A stretch of DNA of 64,000 nt from Hysterangium stoloniferum. Its lineage: Eukaryota > Basidiomycota > Agaricomycetes > Hysterangiales > Hysterangiaceae. The position numbers were made by a program, and so were the translations under genes. The notes beneath the pieces are model-generated. The model made no database searches. It was not told where the DNA came from and saw only the letters and a program-made list of their open reading frames with translations. Below are positions 34,611-45,499 of this stretch, in pieces (position 1 is the first letter of the stretch; the number at the start of each line of letters is the position of its first letter). The stretch is from NCBI GenBank assembly GCA_015178975.1, contig WHVD01000018.1, forward strand, positions 784,001 through 848,000, written 5' to 3'.

Positions 34611-35289
34611 TTGGGGCCATTGTGAGTTGGGTGATGAGGGGTGGCTGAGGGTTTAGTAGCATTGAAGAGGAGGATGAGGGGATTAGAGGCTGGGAACTGC
34701 TAGTGGAAGGTCACAGTAGGCTAATGTCAGTGTTGGAATGGGGGGGTTCTGGGGATTCTGGTTCCAACAATAGCTTTTCTAGTAGGTCGACTAGGTCCAC
34801 GACAGCAGATATAGAAGCATGTTCAGGGGGAGTACAGTGGAGATCCACTGATAGCAATTGAAACATCGAAAGTTGGACTTTCTCAATACTGTCTGCTAGT
34901 CATTCCCCCTCTATGGAATTATTGATGCACAAATAGAAATTGTCCATGTGATCAGTAGGTACAAATGTCCCACTATAGCTCTGTATGTGTCCCTTAAGCA
35001 GTGGTTGTTGTAGCATTGGTCCCAGCTGTGCTAATACCTTCCCAATCGTGAATTGTGTGGAAGGGTAGTTGATTGACATGTGCATCCAGCCTGTTGGAGG
35101 AAGACAGTCTGTGGTGGCCATGGAGTTGACGGGTGAAGGTGCCCGTGGAGGGAATGATTCCATCTTGGGCTTGTGGACAGGGTCAACTGGAGGGGGATCA
35201 ATGACAAGGGACTCCACATCTTGGATCAAAGCCCTCATTTTTCCCTTCACTTTCTAGCTCATTTGAAGAGGCCTCAGACAGTTCTGTGG

Positions 35290-36585
35290 TCAGCATGTCA
35301 ATTTCAATTGGCTCATTGTAGTATCGATAGATGGGGCTCTCGAGGGAAATGCAAGGAGAGGAGAGGGTTCCAGTGTGGGGATCTGGCATGCAGTAGGGGG
35401 ATAAGGTATCTCATGCTCCATGGAAGGCTCAGGTAATGATGCGAGACAAGGTTGTGGAGGACGTATGGGGGGGCTACTAGGAACATGTGGAGGTGGAGGG
35501 AGCTCTGTGGCAGGAGGCAGCTCTGTGGCAGGAGGAGCTCTGTGGCTCTGTGGCAGGAGGGAGGTGGCAGGAGGGAGCTCTGTGGCAGGAGGGAGCTCTG
35601 TGGCAGGAGGGAGTGGCAGGAGGGAGCTCTGTGGCAGGAGGGAGCTCTGTGGCAGGGGAGCTCTGTGGCAGGAGGGAGCTCTGTGGCAGGAGGAGCTCTG
35701 GCAGGAGGGAGCTCTGTGGCAGGAGGGAGCTCTGTGGCAGGAGCTCTGTGGCAGGAGGGAGCTCTGTGGCTCTGTGGCAGGGGGAGAGCAGGAGCAGCTC
35801 TGGCAGGAGGAGCTCTGTGGCAGGAGGGCTGTGCAGGAGGAGCTCTGTGGCAGGAGGGAGCTCTGTGGCAGGAGGGAGCTCTGTGCAGGAGGAGCTCTGT
35901 GGCAGGAGGGAGCTCTGTGGCAGGAGGGAGCTCTGTGGCAGGAGCTCTGTGGCAGGAGGGAGCTCTGTGGCAGGAGGGTGGCAGGAGGAGCTCTGTGGCA
36001 GGAGGGAGTTCTGTGGCAGGAGGGAGCTCTGTGGCAGGAGGGAGCTCTGTGGCAGGAGGGAGCTCTGTGGCAGGAGGGAGCTCTGTGGCAGGAGGGAGCT
36101 CTGTGGCAGGAGGGAGCTCTGTGGCAGGGAGGGAGCTCTGTGGCAGGAGGGAGCTCTGTGGCAGGAGGGAGCTCTGTGGCAGGAGGGAACTCTGTGGCAG
36201 GAGGGAGCTCTGTGGCAGGAGGGAGTTCTGTGGCAGGAGGGAGTTCTGTGGCAGGAGGGAGTTCTGTGGCAGGAGGGAGCTCTGTGGCAGGAGGGAGCTC
36301 CAGTGCAGTTGGGGGCTCTGGTGAGGGAAGAAGCTCTGGCACCAGAACCAATGGAAGAGAGGGGACATGAGATGTCTCAAAGCTTTTCAAAGGCTCGGAG
36401 GACAGCGTGACAAGAGAGAGCCCTGTTCCAGTGGGGTTCTGGGAAGGGGAGGAGCTCTGGCACAGAAGGGAGTGGAATGGTGTGAAATGGTGCAATGGAG
36501 GGTGCACGGAGGGGGTGATCAACTCTGGCACTACAACCAGTTGTATGGTGGATGAGGAAGTAGGGGTAGACTCATTTGTGGTCAT
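35290..36585 (-). pseudogene. Proline-rich ORF of chromovirus 2, built on an 18-bp repeat
   Basis: 431 codons. It starts MTTNESTPTSSS, has a Pro/Ser-rich unique part, then a long stretch that switches from ELPPAT to SCHRAP to LPQSSL repeats, and ends SMEHEIPYPPTA to SQLKLTC. The switches come from indels not divisible by three in the repeat. Because the repeat has no stop in any frame, the ORF stays open despite them, so its length is not proof of function. It lies downstream of the chromodomain on the same strand. Confidence 0.4.
35495..36305 (+). repeat. 18-bp minisatellite, about 40-45 units
   Basis: Unit GCTCTGTGGCAGGAGGGA with frequent internal deletions (12-15 bp variants) and near-perfect copies in 36000-36300. 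Open in all six frames, which creates several overlapping spurious ORFs on both strands. Confidence 0.95.
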
Positions 36586-36812
36586 GAGTTTATCTGGGTG
36601 ATATCCTCTCCAAAGTCTGATGGAAGGTGGTAGCTTCCTTCATTGGTTGGGGTCGCTGGTGATGAAGTGAACTCCAGTGGGAGTAAAAATCCCTCATAGC
36701 AGTCTGCACCCAGGTACTTGTCATTGTAGGTAGTGTTGCCTGGCAAGTTTTTGTCAGAGTCAGATGATGAATCTACAGGTCCCATTCAATAAGTCCTTTC
36801 TTTGGGTCCACG

Positions 36813-37109
36813 TCATTCGAGACATTTTGGAGGTAGTTCAACTCCATCTCCCTGTCGCAAGTCAATGTGCTGTAGTTTGATCCTTCTAACCCTTTCCCAA
36901 TCATAAAATGTAACCCCATCCCTTCCCTTCTTACTCTTGTTTCCTATGGCTTGGATGCATGGCATGCCCTTATTACTACAATCGGGTTCAGCGAAATCTG
37001 TCCATTTCTGGCCCGGGGGAGGGGCGATGACTAGAGGATTGTTGTTCCCTTCCCTCCTTCTCCATTCCCTACATGTCTGTTTGAAAGCGACTCTGACCTT
37101 GGCAACCAT
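36813..37109 (-). pseudogene. Post-chromodomain ORF of chromovirus 2
   Basis: 98 codons starting MVAKVRVAFKQTCREWRRRE, with PPPGQKWTDFAEPDCSNKG. It follows a chromodomain remnant after a short in-frame run (KVKEIKRKRRAEYLEHQQG). A second piece, 36582-36785 (PVDSSSDSDKNLPGNTTYND), continues after stops. It may be one C-terminal extension of the pol polyprotein. Family not recognised. Confidence 0.4.
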
Positions 37110-37119
37110 CCCTTGTTGA

Positions 37120-37496
37120 TGCTCTAGATATTCCGCCCTCCTTTTCCTTTTGATTTCCTTTACTTTGTAGGCCCTGACAATAGTGGGAGTGTTTTGAAGG
37201 TCATTACTGTTTAGCCAAGTGTCCTCTTCCCGTCCTTATCCTTTCCATCGTACTCAGAAGAGTAATTGGATTTGATGTTCCTTACATCCTATGATGGCCT
37301 CGACTTCTTACTCCTCTTCCTTGTTGTTTAGCTCCCTAGGGTTCTCAAGCCATGCCCTTTGTCTGAATTCCCTGGGGGAGAACTGGTAGTTCTTAAGGTG
37401 ATCTCTGTTGATTACTGGGCACATTTGATATTCAGAAGGTATTCTAAGTTGGAAAACTTGGGAGTTGATCTTTTCTAAGACTTCAAATGGTCCCAT
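37120..37496 (-). pseudogene. Integrase C terminus and chromodomain remnant (chromovirus 2)
   Basis: 37496-37308 reads MGPFEVLEKINSQVFQLRIP then VINRDHLKNY, the GPF/Y-type module at the end of Ty3 integrases. 37300-37150, with stops, reads as a chromodomain: EVEAIIGCKEH, VRWKG, EEDTWLNSNDLQN. The catalytic core is absent: LTR A starts at 37498, and beyond it lies the RT of another element, so the body of this integrase has been lost. Confidence 0.75.
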
Positions 37497-37497
37497 C

Positions 37498-37812
37498 TGT
37501 TACGACCGTGTCGTAACCCATGTCGCAACCCGATGGTCTCCGAGAATACTACAGTCTATCGATGTTCCAAGTTATTGATCAAGTCATCATTTCGGCAACC
37601 TTCGGAATACCGACACTGACGTATACCTTCATGGCGATCAAACCTCGTTTACACCCCTGTCAAAATATACTCATACCATCTGGTTATGCTTTGATACGTC
37701 CCCTTTCATTATGATGATCCATTTTACTCTATGTTTCACATATGCCCATATATACTTGTAACCCGTGGACTATTCCCTTTTCTCATAACCCCACTCTCGG
37801 CTAAATCTCGGC
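37498..37812 (+). mobile_element. LTR family A, left 315 bp only
   Basis: TGTTACGACCGTG...CTCGGCTAAATCTCGGCT, then an abrupt switch to Ty3 RT sequence at about 37815-37826. The rest of the LTR is missing, so this fragment marks a deletion or recombination joint between two retroelements. Confidence 0.85.
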
Positions 37813-37825
37813 TGAGTGGAAAGTC

Positions 37826-40497
37826 TGGTTTCCAATGCAACAGAATTGGAGCTGAAGAAAAAGAATCTTTTAAAAGATTGAAAGCTTTTTGACACTTATC
37901 ATTAAAATTCCACAGAGTATCCTTGCATGTAAGATGAGTAAGGAGGACTGTGATTTTGGATATACACAGATAAACTGTCAGTAAAAATTGGCAAAGCTGA
38001 GGAAAGACTATATATCTTTGATTTTTCTGGGTTCTGGCCAATCTTTGATGACTTGTACTTTGGCTTCATCCATACAGGGTCTGTCGGGTCCCATTATGAA
38101 ACCTAGATATTCCACGGAGTCTGTGTCAAAAGTACATTTTTTACCATTTGTGAATAAACCATGTTATCTGAGTCTCTGGAGAACTTCACAGACTTGTTTA
38201 TCATGTACCGCAAGGTCCTCAGAGTAGATAAGAATGTTGTCTAAGTAAACAATGATCCATACATCAGGCATGTCAGAGAAAATGTCATTAATAAAATGTT
38301 GAAAAACAGATGGAGCATTGTAAGCCCAAAGGGCATCACCAACCACTCAAAGGCCCCATAACAGGTTCTGAAAGTGGTTTTCCACTCGTCTCCTGTGGAG
38401 ATCCAGACTAAATGGTAGGTGTGTTTAAGGTCTATTTTGGTATAAATTTGGGCATTCTGCAGAGCATCGAGGAGGTCAGATATAAGTGGGAGTGGATACT
38501 TATTCTTTTTTGTGACAGCATTGAGTCCTCTGAAATCAACACATAGTCTGAGGGATCCATCCTTCTTCTTGACAAACAGAACAGGTGCTCCAAAAGGAGA
38601 CTTTGATGGTCTGATAAAACCTATGGACAAATGTTCATCCAGGAAATCTTGGATTGTGGAAAGTTCTGTGGAGGAAAGCAGGTAAATATGTCCAAGGGGT
38701 GGCTGGGTGCCTTCTTCAAGGTTGATTTTTAAGTCATACTCTCTGTGAGGCAGAAGCCAGTCAGCTTTACGCTTACTGAAAATGTCCACAAAATCATGAT
38801 ATTTCTTGGGGACACCTTCTAGGTCTGTGATTTGCTCAGATGCCAGAGTTGAAAAACAACTGGTTGCTTTATCAATTTTCAAATTGATAGTGAATGCCTG
38901 GGCTCCATCCATTTATGTAGCCCTAATAAACACTGCAGCATTAATAAGAGAAATAGACAGAGGTGCTGTGGATTCCAGGGAAGCCATGGGTGCCATAGGG
39001 ATCACAGGGGCCACTGAGGCTGCAGGTGCCCAGAAGGCCATGGGTGCCATGGAGGCCATGTCAGATACAGTTATCTTGGAAGCCATGGGTGTCCAGAAAG
39101 TTATACTGATTGATACCCAGTCAATCCCTGGATTGTATCGGGTAAGCCAGTTACAGTATGTCCCAGGACAACCAAGCGACTTGAGTCTAACTGGGTCACA
39201 TGGAAAGTGACCAACTGAGATGTTCCACATGGGAACCAGATGGATAAATCACAAGCTTGGGTGATAACCAAATTGCTTGTGCCATCAAAAAGTCAGAGTC
39301 CAACTGGATTTATTAGATAAGTTGACAACAGATTTTTTTGTGTAAATTTTGTATCTAAAAAACAATGAGTTGAGCCAGAATCTGTGAGTGCTGAAAAAAC
39401 GAATTTTGGGATCATATTAGACATAAGTTTAATGAAAAATGAGTCAGAGTTCAAAGGAGTGGATGTGTTAAGATGGGTAAACTTATGAGTGTGCAGAGAG
39501 GTAATGCAACCCCCAACCCGCATGGAGTCCATGGGGTTGCTTACTCTTTTTTTGCATTGGAAGCTGGTTTGTCCTTTGATGGGGATTCTTGGAGGATGTC
39601 TTGGCTGTATGACCTTTTGCAAAGTTTGCTTTCATCAACAGACATTCCAGAACTTGATGACTGAGTTTTCCGCACAAGGGACATAGGCTGTTGTCCATAT
39701 GCCACTGCCTTTCCTGTGGGGTAAGTTTGCCATCGGGTCTGAGCTTGCCTGTAAGGTCAGGTTTTCCCAGTTGCTTGCTGGACTGCTGACCTTTGTTGTT
39801 ATTGTTGTTGCTGTTGTTGGAAGACTTTTTATCATTCTTCTGATTGGATTGCATGGTGTTTTGGTTGCTGGTGGATGGGGTGTTGTTGTTGGGTTTGTTG
39901 GCCGTGGACTTGGTGACCTTGTCCACAGAGGTCTCGTGGGCAACTTCCACATGACACTCCCAATAGCATCATCGATTCAGCAAAGTAAATGAGAAGTGTG
40001 AGCAGTCCGAGGTCAATTCGGACTGACTGAGCATGGATCAGGTGAGATGTCGGGCTGTCAGCTAAGTTTTTGAGATCATGATGTTCCCAACAACCTTTTC
40101 AAATAATGGCTATGATCCATTCAAGCTGTTTTGGAAGAGGGTTGTTCAGAGCATTGACTTTTGACCACAGAGGTTCCAGATCTTTTTTTTTGCCTTCTCC
40201 GAGCATGTGATTTATCAACCTTTCCAAAGTGATTGCTAACAACTCGGAAGTGGGATCTGCAAGTGGCAGTCAATCATTAGATGGGGAATTTTCAACACCT
40301 TTGCCCTTGTTGGGAGCCATGGACTCATGCTTGTGCTCAGATTCATCTGGGTTTTCTGGGACTTCTTTGATATGGGCTTCTTCCATGGCATCTGGCTGGT
40401 TTGTGAGTGTCTGGCTGGTATACAAAGTAAGTGGGGAATGAAGAGTTAAAGGTCCAGGTAATGATTCCTGTATGGGTGCTTTTCTTCTTGGTGGCAT
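37826..40497 (-). pseudogene. Ty3/gypsy gag-PR-RT, minus strand, 3' truncated
   Basis: Retroelement polyprotein. Gag starts MPPRRKAPIQ at 40497; the zinc knuckle CPLCGKLSHQVLEC (CX2CX4HX4C) lies near 39710-39670; the protease has LTDSGSTHCFLDTKF near 39380; RT (38912-38241) has [20 protein letters not shown] and VMPFGL, a frameshift, then [15 protein letters not shown] at about 38265. The RT active site YLDD is changed to YLDN. RNase H begins (38041-37826) and is cut at the LTR A joint. Several stops and at least three frameshifts. Its 5' LTR is the family B copy at 40531. Confidence 0.9.
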
Positions 40498-40516
40498 ATT
40501 GACAATCTGCGAGTCT

Positions 40517-40528
40517 CAGTCAGAAAAT
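40517..40528 (-). promoter_or_regulatory. Primer-binding site complementary to the LTR B transcript start
   Basis: Two bases after the 5' LTR, the element strand reads ATTTTCTGACTG. This is the exact complement of CAGTCAGAAAAT found about 30 bp after the TATA box of LTR B copies (for example 22275-22286). The arrangement matches Tf1/sushi self-priming, where the 5' end of the RNA primes minus-strand synthesis. Confidence 0.6.
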
Positions 40529-40530
40529 AC

Positions 40531-41150
40531 TGTTAAGGAGTGTGCATGGAGCTTATCAGAGGGCTTCTGGAGAAATCCATGGGAAAGCTGGTAGGACTTG
40601 GCTTCAGCTTATAGGCTGTGCCCTCATGAGATCGTGGCATCCAATTTCAGACAGGCAGATAGGGAGTCTGGGAGTAATTGGCAGGTTGAGAGGTCGGAGG
40701 GTCAATTGCAGGAATTTTTTGCAGAGGTCGAGGGGTTGGGCAGTGATTGGTCAGAGGTTGAGCAATAGATAGGTCGGAGCCTGTGGGCTCTGATGAGGTG
40801 ATTGGTGGTATGTTTCAAAGAGGAATAGAGTGGAAAATGTATTGAGATTACTGGGGGGAATCTAAGCTGATTTTCTAACTGGATTGTATGTACAACATCT
40901 GTCAGACTATATAGACTGTTGAATGTATGTTATACCAAATCCAGTAATAATGAAATCCAAACTAGTAATCATGAAATGAGATAAGTAAACACCAAATTAG
41001 GTGTTAGGAGTGGAACAGAATGGGAGCGGAGTCCAAAATGTGACAGGTCATTAGACCATAATGGGAATGGGCTCAGTTAGAGAGTTGATGGGTTTTCTGA
41101 GTGGGGTGCAGTTGACCGATGCATGGGACAGGGTCAGAGATAGACAAGTG
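40531..41150 (-). mobile_element. LTR family B, 5' LTR of the minus-strand Ty3 element, truncated
   Basis: Plus strand starts TGTTAAGGAGTGTG and stops at 41150 where a Tc1 end begins; about 200 bp of the U3 side are missing. Its start box carries one transition (CAGTTAGAAAAT). Confidence 0.85.
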
Positions 41151-42269
41151 CAGTAAGCAAAAAAAGAGTTGCAATGTTCAGTAAATTTTAACTCGAATGC
41201 TTATAACTCCAGAAATAAATTAGCTACAATTAGGAAGAAATATATGTTAGAAAGCCCTATTTCTGAACTTTAACATGATAAGCAAGTTTGTTCAAAAATA
41301 TTCACTCATTGTTGAGATATTAAATATTTTGTACAGGAGTATCATTGCAACCCTTTTTTTGCTTTCATTCTGTAGATGAAAGGGCAGGTTGTACTGGTAG
41401 TTTTTATCCATTGTTAGGTTGTATTTGATTGTGTAATCATGTGACATGTTCAAAACATTCAACACATGACAAACAGACCACAACAGTCTTGTTGATTCCA
41501 ACATGCAGCCTCTTTCTACTTCTCAATGCAAACACATCCTCTCCTCTTGGATTCTGGTCATTCTTGTTGGAATTTATCAAGCTGATTACGCGTTCATTCT
41601 GCTTATGTAATCAAAGGTTTGCGTGCACCATTGTCAAGCCTTTTGTCTCTCCACTTTTGTTCTCCCCTTTTGTTCTCTATTTTAGTATTCCTTTTGTTTA
41701 ACAGATACATATAAGTAGCCTAGAGTCCATGTATCTAGCCATTCATTTGCCTTACGGCCAAATAGACAAACGGAACCTTATTGCTCTCTGTTCTCGCGAG
41801 CTTAATTCTAACAATTCTGCCTACCAGATCTCATCATCCACTGGTCTACACTACCATCTCTAGACTTTGCAGACAACACTGTCCTTCCCTGCAGAAGCCC
41901 ACTGGTGGATGCCCTTCCAAGCTTTCTGAGACTGATAGTTGCTATGCCCAGTATCTCATCACCTCAGGGAAGGCTGAAAATGCCTCTCAGATCACCCAGA
42001 TCCTTCAGAACACTACCAACCAGTCTCTCACATCCCAGACAAGTTGTAACCACCTGAAGTTAGCTGGTATGAAAGCTGTGGTAAAGGCCAAGAAGCCCCT
42101 TCTTACCAAGAGGCATAGGGAGGGGTGGGTGGGTTTTGCTCTAGCTCATTTGGGTTGGACTATAGAGGACTGGAAGACTGTTGTATGGTCTGATGAGATC
42201 AAAATCAATAGGCTGGAGTCATATGGGAAGAGGTGGGCTTGGAAGAAGGCAGGGGAGGGTTTGAGTGTT
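41151..42269 (+). mobile_element. Tc1/mariner element 2, 3' truncated
   Basis: Left terminus CAGTAAGCAAAAAAAG at 41151; the motif recurs inverted at about 41346-41370 (TTGCAACCCTTTTTTTGC), the same tip/inner arrangement as in the 7002-8589 element. A transposase follows, cut after GEGLS at about 42269. The left flank is TG rather than TA. Confidence 0.75.
41781..42269 (+). pseudogene. Tc1 transposase remnant, N-terminal half
   Basis: Clearly homologous to the 7344 transposase: GGCPSKLSETDS, SGKAENASQITQILQNTT, LAGMKAVVKAKKPLLTKRH, WSDEIKINRLESYGKRWAWKK (first Asp). The N terminus continues upstream in another frame (41740-41850). Everything after GEGLS, including the second Asp and the Glu, is gone. 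Confidence 0.88.
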
Positions 42270-42511
42270 AATAATAGCAAGTCTTCGCATAAACTGAGAT
42301 TGCGATCAAATCTGTAATGATGAGTGTATGCACATATATGCACATATACTATAATACCATAAGGGGGAACTAACTCCTTTGATCACGAATTTCTCCTTAA
42401 TGATGCAATTAGCTAGAAACTTGGAGTATCGAAATCCCTTCTTTTTTACTCCCCTAACAACTCTCCTAAACAATTAGAAAGTAAATAAAAAGTCGCAATA
42501 TCTTGCCATAT
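42270..42511. other. Unassigned AT-rich junction
   Basis: Sequence between the truncated Tc1 transposase and a further Tc1 end; no recognisable feature. Confidence 0.35.
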
Positions 42512-42645
42512 ACAGTAGGCAACAAAACCCTTACAATGTTTTGTACTTTTTGAAAGACATGGCTATTCCTCCAGAAATAAATTCTGTAAAATGTCGAAAA
42601 TATTATGTAATATACTTCAACATCATACCTTCCAGAAATGCCAGC
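42512..42645 (+). mobile_element. Third Tc1 terminus, fragment
   Basis: CAGTAGGCAACAAAACCC at 42512 and a following TCCAGAAATAAATT match the left terminus of Tc1 element 2 (41151-41230) in the same orientation. Cut by LTR A sequence near 42645. Confidence 0.6.
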
Positions 42646-43187
42646 CCCCCTTTTTATTATAATGATCCATTTTATTCTATGTTTCACATATGTCTATATA
42701 TACTTGTAACCCTCGGACTATTTCCTTTTCTTGTAATCCTGCTCTTGGTTATTTCACAGCCTCCAAACTAATCGTAACCTTCCCATTCCTAGTCAAGCTT
42801 ATTTATCAATACCGTTTTCTGCTCTTCTCCTAGTTAGTATTTTATAGACACCAAATATTTATATATAAACCCACTGTAGTTGTAGTTACAAGGCAATCAG
42901 AATATCGACTCAGAATACCCTCTTACACCTCTAGAAGTCTTATACTAACTATCCTGCTATCCACCTTCGTGTGTGCTCGCCCACTCTCTGTTCCTGCTCC
43001 CTTGGCTTGACACTTGACTTATCCTTTGGTTCCGATTGGTAGTTCACTGAGAAGTACTCATTAGGACTAGTCTTCGCCCGTCCAAAATTTAAGGACACCT
43101 GATGGATATTTGCAAGGGCACAGCACATAAGCTGAAGCCAAGTCCTTCCGGGTCCCCGTTGACTAGTCAGTTTTCAGTTCTTAACAA
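42646..43187 (+). mobile_element. LTR family A, right 540 bp
   Basis: Continues from CCTTTTTATTATAATGATCC to CAGTTCTTAACA, lacking the first 200-300 bp that are replaced by the Tc1 fragment. Confidence 0.85.
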
Positions 43188-43198
43188 CTACCCAAGCA

Positions 43199-44254
43199 AT
43201 GACCTCAGCCAGATCAGGGAGGAGAGAGGATTACTGTGGATTGTCTGAACAGGCTTGGGTGGTTGGGGTGTCTTTGGGCATTCAGGTGCATATGGATATA
43301 CTGTATTTTGATTTGATGACCATTGCTAATGCATTATATAGATTCACAGCAGATGAGCTCATACTATTGAGCCAAATCCTTGAGATCCCAGATCCCCTTA
43401 TCACTCCTAACCGCAACAAAGCCACTGCTGTCAAGACATTCACACTTCTTTGTGCACAATTGCGTAGCCCAGAGGACCAGTGGGCTCTATCTGCCAAATA
43501 TAATTTGTCGCAGGGTGTCATCTCTGATCTCATCAACTTTACAGTGACATTTCTCAACAACCGGTGGGATTGTCTACTAGACTGGGATACAGAAGGGGTT
43601 GTCAACCCAGATTGTCTTCAAGAATATGCCAAAGCCATTCATAAATTTGGAGCACCCACATCTACAATATTCAGCTTCATTGATTGCACAATCTGTCCCA
43701 CCTGTTGACCAGGCAAATTTCAGGAGCTTGTATACAATGGCTACAAGAAGTGCCATGGCATGAAGTTCCAAGGCATTGTAGTGGGCTAATGGTACATCTC
43801 AGCAGACCATTTCATGCCCCTCAAAATGATGTGGGAGTCCTAGCTGAGAGCAGGCTCCTAGCAATGTTAGAGCAGAAGGCGATCCAACCAGGATCGACTC
43901 CAGATGACCCCCCTGAGTGCCAATACTTTCAGATCTATGGAGATTCAGTGTATGGCACAAGTCCAGTCATGGTGAGCTCATACACTGCAGTTGCACTACT
44001 CTGAAGAATAGCATGCATGGAACACGGCAGTGGGTAGGGTGCACATTTCAGTGGAGCATGGATTTGGCCTTGTCCTTCAGGACTGGCCATTTCTCAATTC
44101 AGTTGCAAAGCAGAAGATATTGGGGACACAGTGTGGAACAATGTATTGCATTGGTGTCCTATTGTGCAACACCCATGCATGTCTCACTCCGAATCAAACA
44201 TCTATTTGTTATGGTTGCATGCCACCAACTGTAGATATATATTTTCATGATTAA
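43199..44254 (+). pseudogene. PIF/Harbinger transposase (DDE_4 type), degraded
   Basis: Cut-and-paste transposase. 43199-43708: N-terminal helical region, then FSFIDCTICPTC, the first Asp of the HARBI1-type nuclease. Shifted frames give YNGYKKCHGMKFQGIVV (43730-43790), a region around IYGDSVYGTSPV (second Asp, 43930-43970) and the C-terminal ISVEHGFGLVLQDWPFLN (44042-44100) with the Glu. These are the usual order and spacing of the family. At least four frame changes and several stops. Confidence 0.8.
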
Positions 44255-44441
44255 TTTTACTCTGTTCTATTCAATTGTATTCCTCACAATAAAACAAGTT
44301 TCTTTTATCTTTTTTGTATACAAAATATTATTGAGAAAACCAACTATGATAAAATCACAAGAAAATGGAGAAAAACAAACATCATCCCAACAAAACCCTG
44401 TCTCAACACATCAATGAGTGACTTTGCAATCTCATCACTGG
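44255..44441. other. AT-rich tail after the Harbinger gene
   Basis: No gene. It may be the element's 3' subterminal region; no terminal repeat identified. Confidence 0.35.
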
Positions 44442-44666
44442 CAAGTCATGGTTGTGGGGTAAAAAGTGTCTGAGTTCTAACTACCGGCACTAGAATACAT
44501 AAGTCTGGCACGTATGCGCCCACAAGATTCAATGTACCAAATGCACTGGCCATCGAACTAAATATATGTGTATGATAAAATAGAGAGAAAATAGAAATAA
44601 TAATGGAAATATAGCATGGGCTCTTCTGGACTAGATTTCGGAGTATATTTTGCAGTATCTCTCACA
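44442..44666 (-). mobile_element. LTR family E, fragment
   Basis: Matches the last 225 bp (plus strand) of the 26410-27039 copy and ends TATCTCTCACA. Confidence 0.8.
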
Positions 44667-44766
44667 ATCAGTCACCGGACCCCGCTCGGAAAACCTGTCA
44701 TCCCTCTAACTGAGCCCCATTCCCATTTTAGTCAAATGACCTGTCATGATTCAGACTCTGCTCCCA
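44667..44766 (+). mobile_element. LTR family B, 100-bp internal fragment
   Basis: ATCAGTCACCGGACC to CAGACTCTGCTCCC, the U3 part of LTR B, abutting the LTR E end directly. Confidence 0.8.
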
Positions 44767-44801
44767 CAAGACCTGCATCACGAGTGAGAGAATTCCATGT
44801 G

Positions 44802-45499
44802 CTAGCACCTCGAGGCTAATAGAGTTGTTAAATAAAAAACATAAAGAAACAAAAAACACACCTCAACAGCTTTCAAGAGACTGTACACCTTGTTTTTCAG
44901 TGTATCAGCTGAACATCCCTCACACACATTAGCCAGTTTGACCAAAACCGACACCTCCTGCCACTTGTCCTTTGACTCCCCACATGTGCACATCCAGGGG
45001 TTGACATTTAGAACTGCACTCAAAAGTGCTTTGAGGTCATTGGTCATGAACTCCTCCCTGGGCTTGTGTTGTTGTGTCCTCTTCTTGGTGGGTGAAGAGG
45101 CATCCTTGCTGCCATCAGTGAAAATGCCAGTGTCTGACTCACCTTCAAACACTCGTGGAGATAATGTGACTGACTGAAGTGACCTGGAAATGGCATGGAG
45201 ATAACCTGACCGGAGTGACCAGTTGGGGTGTTGACCATGGAAGAGGAGTTGGGGGGAAGAGGGCATATGGGGGTATCCACATTCATGGGACTATGGGGGT
45301 GTGGGACCTGCATGTTGGATGCTTCGGATAAGTATCTTGCACATTTTGAAGATGGGTGTGTGGGTGTGAGGGGCATCACATGTGATGATGGGAGAGGAGG
45401 TGAGGGTGAGAGAAGGGAAATGTGATAGAAGTCAGAAGGTGACACAGTCCTGAATTGGTAGGCCATGGCACTCAGAATATGTGGACCTTGCAGACACAT
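44802..45499 (-). pseudogene. Myb/SANT-like ORF beside the Harbinger transposase
   Basis: 45266-44802 (154 codons) includes a Lys-rich linker (SPTKKRTQQHKPREEFMTND) and then LKALLSAVLNVNPWMCTCGE, KDKWQEVSVLV and SADTLKNKVYSLLK. Conserved Trp spacing and helical pattern resemble a Myb/SANT-type DNA-binding fold. A second frame, 45499-45044, covers the upstream Pro-rich part. PIF/Harbinger elements carry a Myb-like protein besides the transposase, so this may be its partner, but LTR fragments lie between them. The domain call is mine, from pattern only. Confidence 0.4.

Noticed and set aside
35420-36410. Long plus-strand ORFs (about 290-316 codons) of Gly/Arg/Trp-rich repeats
   Set aside because: They are readings of the 18-bp minisatellite, which is stop-free in every frame; no unique domain accompanies them.
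44667-44766. Separate solo LTR
   Set aside because: Only 100 bp from the LTR B interior, with neither terminus nor duplication.
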